Assembly (NCBI GenBank): GCA_002483745.1
Contig: DLIM01000019.1
Coordinates: 14,639-49,132, forward strand
Length of the DNA: 34,494 nt
Reading direction: 5' to 3'
Origin: Caryophanales bacterium UBA7642
Lineage (GTDB): Bacteria; Bacillota_I; Bacilli_A; RFN20; CAG-288
In this document: one piece after another, positions 1 to 7,488 of the stretch
Numbering within the stretch: position 1 is the first letter of the stretch
Layout: each line of letters opens with the position of its first letter
Position numbers and translations under genes: made by a program
The notes under the pieces: model-generated
Told to the model about the DNA's origin: nothing
Databases searched by the model: none
The model's input: the letters and a program-made list of their open reading frames with translations, nothing else

Positions 1-250
1 TTTTAAAGGACTTGTGGAGTAAATGCCGATTGTTATCGATATTAATTAGATTTAAATTAGCTAAAAATATTTTTTTAGTTAACGAAAAAGTATTTCCAAA
101 AATTTGAAAGACAAATTATATAACGGAAAAAAGACATTTAAAGTAAAAATTGTTCTTCAATAATATCAATTCAAAAAATGCCGATAAACACTTTGTAAAA
201 ATTGTAGTTATCCAATTCTTTAGGCTGAATAATTGTTTACCAAAAATTGC

Positions 251-278
251 TTTACTTTTTCTATTAAAGTGATAAAAT
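251..278 (+). promoter_or_regulatory. Predicted promoter of the maltodextrin operon
   Basis: A -35-like TTTACT (251-256), a 16-base spacer and a -10 TAAAAT (273-278) preceded by TG one base upstream (270-271) form an extended -10 promoter. Transcription would start near 285, leaving a leader of about 11 bases before the malQ ATG at 296. The 250 bases before it are A+T-rich with no gene visible. They hold a weak A/T hairpin (58-81) and a 10-base direct repeat, AAATGCCGAT, at 21-30 and 176-185. No clear CcpA or LacI-type operator was seen. Confidence 0.5.
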
Positions 279-295
279 GAAAGCGGTTTAAAGAA

Positions 296-1825
296 ATGAA
301 TAAACTGTTTAAAGCTAGTGGGGTCGCCTTACCGATATTCTCTCTTCCGGGCCATTATGGCATCGGAACCATTGGCAAAGAAGCTAGAAACTTTATCGAT
401 TTCCTTCATAAAGCTGGCTTCACTTACTGGAGTATTCTTCCTCTTGGACCAACTTCATTCGGCGATTCTCCTTATTCTTCCTTTTCATCTAAAGCCTACA
501 ACCACTTCTTAATTGACTTCGATGATCTATTAGATAAGGATCTCTTAAAGAAAAGAGATATTGGGGTTGTTGACTGGGGTGCTGATCCGCGTTCTATTGA
601 TTATGGCAAGATCTATGCTAACCGTATTCGAGTCTTAAAAATCGCCTACAACCGCTTTAGAAGAGGTCAGGGCGATTATCAAAGAGGCTACACTTCATTC
701 TTACGTAAGAACTCCTTCACTGATTATTCCTGTTTCATGGCTATTAAGGATATTAATAAGTATCGTCCTTGGACCGGATTCAAAGGAATATCGAGAGAGT
801 ACTCTGCTGATTGCTTTAGACAAGTTAAGCATGATCATCGATCCGATATTGATTTCTACCAATGGACCCAATACATCTTTGAAAAACAGTGGGATAGCTT
901 AAAGAAATATGCTAACTCACAAGGAATCAAGATCATCGGAGAGATGCCGATGTTCGTCAGTTATGATTCTATTGATGTCTATAAGCACCATAGAAACTTC
1001 TTGTTGAACTCTTCCTTAGGTATGGATTATGTTGCTGGTTATCCACCCGATGTCTTCTATTCACAAGGTCAGGTCTGGGGAAACCCTTTATATAACTTCG
1101 ACTATATGAAAAAGAACAACTATAACTTCCTCAAAGAAAGAATCAATTTCAACCTTAACCTGTATGATGTCGTTACGCTTGACCACTTCCGGGGATTCTT
1201 AGAGTATTACATGTTACCTAAGGACTCTACCAATGGCTTGAATGGCACTTGGGGTGCTACACCAGGTAAAGAAATGGTTGATCTGATCATTCCGGATAAG
1301 AGCCGAGTCGTAGCTGAGGATGTTGACTACCATTCGGAAAATCTTACTTCTATCCTTGATGAACTCAACATGTCCGATATGAGAGTCTTGGAGTTTGCCT
1401 TCCCAAGAGAAAAGGGTAACTTCAATAAGCCAGTCAATTATCCTTACTGCTGTTATTCCTATACTTCTACTCACGACTGCAAACCTCTTAAAGGCTACCT
1501 TACTGACTTGAATTCTGCCGATCATCAGGAAGCGTTAAAGCAAATCAATCTTACCTGCCGCTACTTAGGAGTCAAGGAAGCTATTGATGACAATGATGAT
1601 ATGACTAGAGCCATCAACGAACTTAACTTAGCTAGTTTGTCTGAAGTCTCAATTCAGGCTATGCAGGATATCTTGCATCAAGGCAATGAATCAAGAATCA
1701 ACACTCCTTCTACTATTGGCAAGCCTAACTGGACTTATAGGATTACTAATGATGACCTCAATGATGACTTAGCTAGTAAGCTTCTTGCTCTCAACAGACG
1801 TTATGGCCGATATGTTAATGATTAG
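296..1825 (+). CDS. malQ: 4-alpha-glucanotransferase (amylomaltase, GH77)
   Basis: Cytoplasmic enzyme that transfers alpha-1,4-glucan segments between maltodextrins and releases glucose, so that short imported maltodextrins are remodelled for phosphorylase or glucosidases. The 509 residues match the usual length of the bacterial GH77 family. The start of the protein (ASGVALPIFSLPG) and GDSPYSSFS are typical. The nucleophile motif LDHFRG gives D296, VVAEDV gives the acid/base E341, and STHD gives the stabiliser D394. In many relatives STHD is followed by N; here it is followed by Cys, a mild divergence. The loop GEMPMFVSYDS is also family-like. It is first in a same-strand operon; the next gene is a sugar-binding lipoprotein 115 bases downstream. 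The ribosome site is weak (AGCGG, 9 bases before the ATG), which fits the very short leader. Identification is secure. Confidence 0.95.
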   Translation: MNKLFKASGVALPIFSLPGHYGIGTIGKEARNFIDFLHKAGFTYWSILPLGPTSFGDSPYSSFSSKAYNHFLIDFDDLLDKDLLKKRDIGVVDWGADPRSIDYGKIYANRIRVLKIAYNRFRRGQGDYQRGYTSFLRKNSFTDYSCFMAIKDINKYRPWTGFKGISREYSADCFRQVKHDHRSDIDFYQWTQYIFEKQWDSLKKYANSQGIKIIGEMPMFVSYDSIDVYKHHRNFLLNSSLGMDYVAGYPPDVFYSQGQVWGNPLYNFDYMKKNNYNFLKERINFNLNLYDVVTLDHFRGFLEYYMLPKDSTNGLNGTWGATPGKEMVDLIIPDKSRVVAEDVDYHSENLTSILDELNMSDMRVLEFAFPREKGNFNKPVNYPYCCYSYTSTHDCKPLKGYLTDLNSADHQEALKQINLTCRYLGVKEAIDDNDDMTRAINELNLASLSEVSIQAMQDILHQGNESRINTPSTIGKPNWTYRITNDDLNDDLASKLLALNRRYGRYVND

Positions 1826-1872
1826 GTTCTAATGAAACCGTATTGGTTCATGGAATATTAGGTATGCTAAAA

Positions 1873-1903
1873 ACTTCTAGGTTTGTAAGAGAGACCTAAA
1901 AGT
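1873..1903 (+). promoter_or_regulatory. Hairpin in the leader of the binding-protein gene
   Basis: ACTTCTAGGT (1873-1882) pairs with ACCTAAAAGT (1894-1903) with one mismatch and an 11-base loop. It is not followed by a U-tract, so it is not a terminator. It lies 37 bases before the ATG of the binding-protein gene and just upstream of that gene's strong ribosome site AGGGGGA (1927-1933). It may mark an mRNA processing or stability point that uncouples malQ from the strongly translated lipoprotein. The function is inference. Confidence 0.4.
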
Positions 1904-1940
1904 CTTCTGGGACGGGTCGAACAAATAGGGGGATACTTAC

Positions 1941-3257
1941 ATGAAAAGTACCAAAATTGTCGTTTCTCTGTTAGGTGTTGTTGTTTTAGCTCTTTCTGGT
2001 TGCGGAACTACTTCTTCTTCTTCTCAGGGTGGAACTTCTACTTCTGCTGCTCCGACTAATGCTGATCTTAAATGCACTCTTACTATTGCCGGTCCTCAGT
2101 CTCAGGCTTGGTATATCCAAAATTGTGTCCAGGATTTCTTAACTGCAAATAAGTATGATAACGTTAAATTCAAGATGATGGCTTTAGGTGAAGATAAGGC
2201 TGATACTGATATCACTGATTGGACTACTGGTCCGGATGTCTATGCCTTTGCTTCTGATAAGCTCATGAATTTGAAGAAGGCTGGCGCTTTAAGTACTGTT
2301 CCTTCAACTTATGCTACTAAGATGACCACTGATATGGGTGAAACTTCTGTTAGTGCCGGTAAGATTGGTGATACCCAGTTAGGTTATCCTTATGCTGGTG
2401 ATAATGGTTACTTCCTCTATTACAACACTGATCTTGTTCCTGCCAATCAGACTGATACTTTTGAACATATTGTTGCTGCCTGTGCTTCTAAGGGTGTCAA
2501 ATTCGCTTATCCTTTCAACACTGCTTTCTATTCAATGGGTGAACTTATGACTTGGGGTGCTAATTATACCGTTACTTTAAAGTCTGATGCTTCTGGTATT
2601 GCTTCTATTAAAGGCACTTTTAATACTGATAAAGGTCTCAAGGCTGCTAAAGCTATGAAACAGATGATGGATAACCCAAATGTTTCCTATAAATCTGGTT
2701 GCCAGGCTGCTCCTACTTCAGCTAATAAGATTGGTGCTGTTGTTGATGGTTCTTGGAGTGCTGCTTCTTATACCTCTGCTCTTGATGTTAAGGATGCTGA
2801 TGGCAAGGTTACTGGTAATAAGTTAGGCGCCTGCAAGCTTCCTACTATCACTGTTGATGGTGAGACTAAGAATATTGCTTCCTACTTAGGATACAAGGAA
2901 TATGGTGTTAATCCTCTTGTTTCTGGAACTGATACTGCTAGATTAGCTCTTGATCATGCTCTTGCTAACTATCTTGTTAGTGAATCTGTTCAGTCCGGTA
3001 GATTTGATGCTTTCCAGACTGCTCCTACTAATAAGACTGTTGCTGCTTTAGACAAGGTTAAGAATAATATCTGTGTCAACGCTATCAACGAACAGGCCAA
3101 GTATGCTATCCCTCAGACTGTTGTTCCTGCTGGTGTTTGGAAGGCTCCTGATTCACTCTATGCTGGATTAGATGATAAATCTATTTCCACTGATGCTCAG
3201 ATCACTACTGCTCTTGTTGCTCTTAACACCAAAGTCGAAGATATCAACGCTAAGTAA
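1941..3257 (+). CDS. malE: Maltodextrin ABC transporter substrate-binding lipoprotein
   Basis: Extracellular receptor that would capture maltodextrins and hand them to the MalF/MalG/MalK importer. The N-terminus is a lipoprotein signal peptide: Lys residues, a hydrophobic core and the lipobox LSGC with the lipidated Cys at residue 21. A Ser/Thr-rich linker follows, then a body of about 390 residues with the two-lobed solute-binding pattern (for example YPYAGDNGYFLYYNTD, and VVDGSWSA near residue 270). The 438-residue length is normal for family 1 binding proteins. The start is set by the ribosome site AGGGGGA seven bases upstream. It sits between malQ and malF in the same orientation, and a stable hairpin follows its stop. 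Substrate is assigned from the neighbours, not from binding residues. Confidence 0.88.
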   Translation: MKSTKIVVSLLGVVVLALSGCGTTSSSSQGGTSTSAAPTNADLKCTLTIAGPQSQAWYIQNCVQDFLTANKYDNVKFKMMALGEDKADTDITDWTTGPDVYAFASDKLMNLKKAGALSTVPSTYATKMTTDMGETSVSAGKIGDTQLGYPYAGDNGYFLYYNTDLVPANQTDTFEHIVAACASKGVKFAYPFNTAFYSMGELMTWGANYTVTLKSDASGIASIKGTFNTDKGLKAAKAMKQMMDNPNVSYKSGCQAAPTSANKIGAVVDGSWSAASYTSALDVKDADGKVTGNKLGACKLPTITVDGETKNIASYLGYKEYGVNPLVSGTDTARLALDHALANYLVSESVQSGRFDAFQTAPTNKTVAALDKVKNNICVNAINEQAKYAIPQTVVPAGVWKAPDSLYAGLDDKSISTDAQITTALVALNTKVEDINAK

Positions 3258-3269
3258 AAGTATTTGATT

Positions 3270-3303
3270 GTAGGGCAGGCTTCATAACCTGCCCTACGTT
3301 TTC
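3270..3303 (+). terminator. Intercistronic hairpin after the binding-protein gene (partial terminator or stabiliser)
   Basis: GTAGGGCAGG (3270-3279) and CCTGCCCTAC (3288-3297) form a perfect, GC-rich 10-bp stem with an 8-base loop, followed by only a short GTTTTC. The T-run is weak and malF follows with no promoter that I can see. The element therefore more likely gives partial termination or protects the upstream mRNA, a known way to make more binding protein than membrane protein. Confidence 0.65.
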
Positions 3304-3325
3304 ATTTAATGGAAAGGAGTTAACT

Positions 3326-4909
3326 ATGGCATCATCTCAAGCCGTAGTTGAAAGCAACCTCGAGTATCTTTCACTTAATAAGGGTCAAAGAATTCTTTAT
3401 AAAATCAGTCATTTCTTTACAAGTATACCTAAGAAATTAGGCCATTTTTTTGGGTCTATACCATCAAAGGTTCGTAAACAGTCTAAAGGAATTGGCGGTG
3501 TTTTTAAGAATATCTTCGATGCCGCTGTTGAGGGCAACTGGAAAACCAGGCTTTCTTTTATCCTAATGGGCTTTGGCTTAGGTACTCAGCACCAAATAAT
3601 TAGAGGCGTGCTTAATTTTCTTTATGAAGTTGTCTTTATTGTTTTTATGGTTGCTATCGGTGGAAGTAGCTTAGCTGCTCTTCCTTCTTTAGGACAATTA
3701 GGTCAGGTTATTTACACTATTACTGAAACTGTTAATGGTATTCCTTTGGATGTTGAAGCAACTGTCTTCTATGATAATTCCTTCACTATCATGCTTTATT
3801 CAATTATTACTATTGCATTGATTTTGCTTCTTGTTTTCTTATGGTATGGCCAATTAAAAGATTCCCTTGTCCTTCAAAGAAAAGGAGTAATTGGTAAATA
3901 TACTTCTGATAAAGAAACACTTAAAGGTGTTCTTGATAAGAATTATGATAAGACCTTACTATTCTTACCAATGCTTGGCCTATGCTTATTCACAATCATT
4001 CCTATAGTTATGATGGTCTTGGTTGCTTTTACTAACTATAACTCTGACCATATGACTCCTATTAAGCTCTTTGACTGGATTGGCTGGTACAACTTCTCTA
4101 ATATTTTCAGCTCATCAGCAAGTTCAGGCAATGGCCTTTTCTTAAAGGTCTTTGGTCAAGTTTTGCTTTGGACTCTGTTATGGGCTTTCTTTGCCACTTT
4201 CTCAAACTACTTCTTAGGAATGATCATGGCTATGATCATTAACATTAAAGGTATCAAGCTTAAAAAGCTTTGGAGAACTATTCTCATTACTACTATTGCT
4301 GTACCTCAGTTTATCTCCTTACTGCTTGTCTCAAATATGTTCTCTGATACTGGTGTTGTTAATACTCTTCTTTCAAATTGGGGTTGGATTAAGACCAACA
4401 TTCCTTGGCTTACTAATGCTACTTTAGCTAAGGTTATGATCATTGTTCTCAACACTTGGATTGGTATTCCTTATACCATGCTTATTTGTACTGGTCTATT
4501 AATGAATATTCCTGATGAACTCTATGAATCAGCAAAGATTGATGGAGCTAGTCCTGCTAAGATGTACTTCAAGATTACTCTTCCTTATATGCTCTTTGTT
4601 ACTACTCCTTACTTAATCAGTCAGTTTGTTGGTAACATTAATAACTTCAATGTCATTTACTTCCTCTCCGGCGGCGGACCTAGCTTTGTCTTTGATACTA
4701 CAAACATTCCTTATCAGGTCTCTTCAGCTGGCGTTGGTAGAACTGATTTGCTTATTACTTGGATCTACAAAATGTCAGTTACTGCTGTTGATAAGGATTA
4801 TGGTACTGCCTCTGTCTTAGGTATTATGGTCTTTGCTGTCGTTGCCTTCTTCTCTTTGATTTTCTATAACCACAGCAATTCAGTTAAAGATGAGGAGGAA
4901 TTCCAGTAA
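3326..4909 (+). CDS. malF: Maltodextrin ABC transporter permease MalF
   Basis: Inner-membrane permease subunit of the maltodextrin importer. The C-terminal half (residues about 210-520) has six membrane segments and the EAA loop, seen as YESAKIDGASPAKMYFKITLP, which contacts the ATPase. The protein has 527 residues because of an N-terminal extension of about 200. This is a basic, amphipathic cytoplasmic stretch with two back-to-back 11-residue units (H29-G39 and H40-R50, each HFF-x-SIP-x-K), then two hydrophobic segments separated by a short loop. Extra N-terminal helices are known in enterobacterial MalF, but the basic 11-mer repeat is not a feature I recognise. The ribosome site AGGAG lies six bases before the ATG. 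The stop codon overlaps the malG start (TAATG), indicating translational coupling. Confidence 0.9.
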   Translation: MASSQAVVESNLEYLSLNKGQRILYKISHFFTSIPKKLGHFFGSIPSKVRKQSKGIGGVFKNIFDAAVEGNWKTRLSFILMGFGLGTQHQIIRGVLNFLYEVVFIVFMVAIGGSSLAALPSLGQLGQVIYTITETVNGIPLDVEATVFYDNSFTIMLYSIITIALILLLVFLWYGQLKDSLVLQRKGVIGKYTSDKETLKGVLDKNYDKTLLFLPMLGLCLFTIIPIVMMVLVAFTNYNSDHMTPIKLFDWIGWYNFSNIFSSSASSGNGLFLKVFGQVLLWTLLWAFFATFSNYFLGMIMAMIINIKGIKLKKLWRTILITTIAVPQFISLLLVSNMFSDTGVVNTLLSNWGWIKTNIPWLTNATLAKVMIIVLNTWIGIPYTMLICTGLLMNIPDELYESAKIDGASPAKMYFKITLPYMLFVTTPYLISQFVGNINNFNVIYFLSGGGPSFVFDTTNIPYQVSSAGVGRTDLLITWIYKMSVTAVDKDYGTASVLGIMVFAVVAFFSLIFYNHSNSVKDEEEFQ

Positions 4910-5823
4910 TGAATTACGCCTTAGAAAACCAAGCTAAAACCCACTATCGATCACATAAGAGAGCTCTTCACATTCGTAATTTCTTTATTTATTTCTTCCT
5001 GATTCTTATTTCGGTAATTTGGTTAATTCCTTTTCTATATTTGATTATGCAGTCTTTCTGCTCAAACTATGCGCCTTCTTTCTTCTTCCCTTATACTCCA
5101 ACTGCTGAACATATAGCTCAAGGTTATCCTATCTGGACAGGAGCAAACTATATCAAACTCTTCAATGATGCAGATTATCCTTTCTTCCGCTGGTACCTAA
5201 ATTCTTTAGTTATTGCTATTGTCTCCTGCGCTATTGAAACTGTCATGGTATTAGGAACCTCTTATGCTTTATCTAGACTGAGATTCAAGATGCGTCAGCC
5301 TTTGATGAAATTGATGCTGATCTTAGGAATGTTCCCTGGCTTCTTATCAATGGTTATTATCTACTTCATCTTAAAGCTCGTTGGAATTGAAAAGAATATT
5401 TATTCTTTGATCTTAATTTATATTGCTGGCTCTGCTATGCAGTATTACATTGCTAAAGGTTTCTTTGACACTATTCCTCGTTCACTTGATGAAGCCGCCA
5501 TGATTGACGGAGCTGATAAGAACACGGTTTTCTTCAAAGTCATTATGCCGCTATCAAAACCGATTGTTGTCTACACCATCCTTATTACTTTCACTGCTCC
5601 TTGGGGAGACTTCATGATGGCAAGTTACTTAGCTAGCGGTAATCAAAATATGATGACTGTGGCTGTCGGTATGCAGCAGATGCTCTCTCTAGAAGATAAG
5701 CAAACCCATTTCGGTGAGTTCTGCGCTGGAGGTGTAGTTGTGGCTGTTCCTATTATGATTTTGTTCTTCTGGCTCCAGAAATACTATGTTGAAGGTATTA
5801 CTGGCGGAGCCGTTAAAGGTTAA
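4909..5823 (+). CDS. malG: Maltodextrin ABC transporter permease MalG
   Basis: Second membrane subunit of the importer, partner of MalF. Its 304 residues contain six predicted membrane helices starting near residue 25, and the conserved EAA loop DEAAMIDGADKNTVFFKVIMP near residue 190 for docking to MalK. The C-terminus (GITGGAVKG) is characteristic of MalG-type subunits. The start codon shares one base with the malF stop, and GAGGAGGAA (4892-4900) is the ribosome site. The next gene, a secreted alpha-amylase, begins five bases after the stop, so the transport and hydrolysis genes are expressed together. Confidence 0.93.
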   Translation: MNYALENQAKTHYRSHKRALHIRNFFIYFFLILISVIWLIPFLYLIMQSFCSNYAPSFFFPYTPTAEHIAQGYPIWTGANYIKLFNDADYPFFRWYLNSLVIAIVSCAIETVMVLGTSYALSRLRFKMRQPLMKLMLILGMFPGFLSMVIIYFILKLVGIEKNIYSLILIYIAGSAMQYYIAKGFFDTIPRSLDEAAMIDGADKNTVFFKVIMPLSKPIVVYTILITFTAPWGDFMMASYLASGNQNMMTVAVGMQQMLSLEDKQTHFGEFCAGGVVVAVPIMILFFWLQKYYVEGITGGAVKG

Positions 5824-5828
5824 CTAAA

Positions 5829-7466
5829 ATGAAAAAACTTGTTACGCTTTCTTTGCTTTCCTTGATTGTTCTTGCTTCTTGCTCTAACAAGGAGAGCGTT
5901 TCAAGTTCAACAGTTCCTTCTTTTAATCCTAATGCTTCTTTAGTTGATCAAAATATAGATGATAATTACCGCAACTATTATGAAATCTTTGTTTCTTCTT
6001 TTGCTGATTCTAACGGTGATGGTACAGGTGACTTAAATGGTATTGATGCTAAGCTTTCTTATCTTAGAGATTTAGGTTATACCGGCATCTGGCTTACTCC
6101 TATCTTTACCTCTTCTTCTTACCACAAATATAATTGTGATAATTACTTTGCAATCGATAGTTCCTTTGGAACCATGGAAGATTTGAAGAATTTAGTCAAA
6201 GATGCTCATTCTTTAGGAATTAAAGTTATTTTGGATGGTGTCTTCAATCATTCAGGTGTAAGTAACGATTGGTTCACTAAAGCTTTATTAGCTAAGCAAA
6301 AAGAAATTGCTGGAACTACGATGAGCGATGAAGAGAAGAATTATGCCTCTTTATATGTTTTCTATGACACTGTAAAAGAAGCTAGCGCTTCTGGTATGAC
6401 ATATTATCAGGCCGGTGCTAATGATTTCTACTATGAAGCTAACTTTTCAAGCTCCATGCCTGAATTTAATTTTGACTCTGAGTTTACTTATACCAAGATT
6501 AAATCAATTATTGATTACTATATGTCTAGCGAAATTGGTATTGATGGATTCAGATTAGATGCTGTTAAGTATTATTACTATGGAAATACCACCAAAAACG
6601 TTGCTGCTCTTTCTCGTATTGAGAAGATGGTAAAAGACAATGATGCTGATGGCTATGCTGTCGGAGAATGTTGGGATAGTGATTCTATCATCAGTTCTTA
6701 TTATCAAAGTGATTTAGATTCATATTTCTATTTTCCGGCTTCCACTTCTGCAGGTTTCCTCTTTGGCTCTATGGGTGGATTTGACGGTTCTGAAAAGATT
6801 TGCTATTTAGAAAATCAGAAAAACATGATTACTGCTGCTAATGGTCATATTCCAGCCCCATTCTTAGATAACCACGATATGGCTAGAATGACTAAAGGCA
6901 ACAATATTATGATGACTAAATTCCAGTTAGGCTTACTAAGTATGCTGACAGGAACTACTTATAACTACTATGGCGATGAGATAGGTATGTCTAGCTCTAA
7001 TGCACCAGGCGGTGATAACAACGATTCTAACTTTAGAACTCATTATTACTGGGATGATGATACTCATGCTTCAGAATGCTATGACCCTCAATACAGTGTT
7101 GCTCAAGAAGAATTCTATCCTGCCAGTGCTGCTCAGCTAAAAGATCCGGATTCTATTCTTAATTATGTGAAGACTGCTAACCTTATTAGAAATTCCCTTC
7201 CTTCTATTGCTAGAGGCTACGTAGAAGAAAACGATACCACTGATCAGACTATCAACAATGATACCAGCAATCCTCTTCTTGTCGTCAATAAGGAATACAA
7301 CAATTCTTCGATTAAGATCTTAATTAACTTCTCTCTTACAGTTACTACTACCTATACTTCTTCTCTTACTCCTAAAGCTATCCTGCCTCTATCTTCTAGT
7401 AGTCCTATCACCTATCAAGATGGTGTGATCACTCTTCCTCCGTATGCAATTGCTGTCTTAGCTTAA
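5829..7466 (+). CDS. Surface alpha-amylase family GH13 lipoprotein
   Basis: Glycoside hydrolase predicted to cut alpha-1,4-glucans outside the cell to feed the adjacent importer. The signal peptide ends in the lipobox LASC with the lipidated Cys at residue 18, followed by a short Ser-rich linker. The (beta/alpha)8 barrel begins at YEIFVSSFADSNGDGTGDL. GH13 region I is LDGVFNHSG; region II is GFRLDA with nucleophile D244; region III is GECWD with acid/base E280; region IV is FLDNHD with the stabilising D350. A small C-terminal beta domain ends the 545-residue protein. All catalytic residues are present. Lipid anchoring would keep the enzyme next to the binding protein. The exact specificity (alpha-amylase, neopullulanase or oligo-1,6-glucosidase type) cannot be fixed from the motifs. 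Confidence 0.92.
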   Translation: MKKLVTLSLLSLIVLASCSNKESVSSSTVPSFNPNASLVDQNIDDNYRNYYEIFVSSFADSNGDGTGDLNGIDAKLSYLRDLGYTGIWLTPIFTSSSYHKYNCDNYFAIDSSFGTMEDLKNLVKDAHSLGIKVILDGVFNHSGVSNDWFTKALLAKQKEIAGTTMSDEEKNYASLYVFYDTVKEASASGMTYYQAGANDFYYEANFSSSMPEFNFDSEFTYTKIKSIIDYYMSSEIGIDGFRLDAVKYYYYGNTTKNVAALSRIEKMVKDNDADGYAVGECWDSDSIISSYYQSDLDSYFYFPASTSAGFLFGSMGGFDGSEKICYLENQKNMITAANGHIPAPFLDNHDMARMTKGNNIMMTKFQLGLLSMLTGTTYNYYGDEIGMSSSNAPGGDNNDSNFRTHYYWDDDTHASECYDPQYSVAQEEFYPASAAQLKDPDSILNYVKTANLIRNSLPSIARGYVEENDTTDQTINNDTSNPLLVVNKEYNNSSIKILINFSLTVTTTYTSSLTPKAILPLSSSSPITYQDGVITLPPYAIAVLA

Positions 7467-7488
7467 TAATAAAAAGGAGCTTAAAATT

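Noticed and set aside
21..185. Direct repeat AAATGCCGAT at 21-30 and 176-185 as a regulatory site
   Set aside because: Only ten bases, with no symmetry and far from the promoter; it may be chance.
1844..1873. TTGGTT and TGC-TAAAAA as an internal promoter before the binding-protein gene
   Set aside because: The -35 is poor and the predicted start would fall inside the leader hairpin; operon read-through explains expression better.
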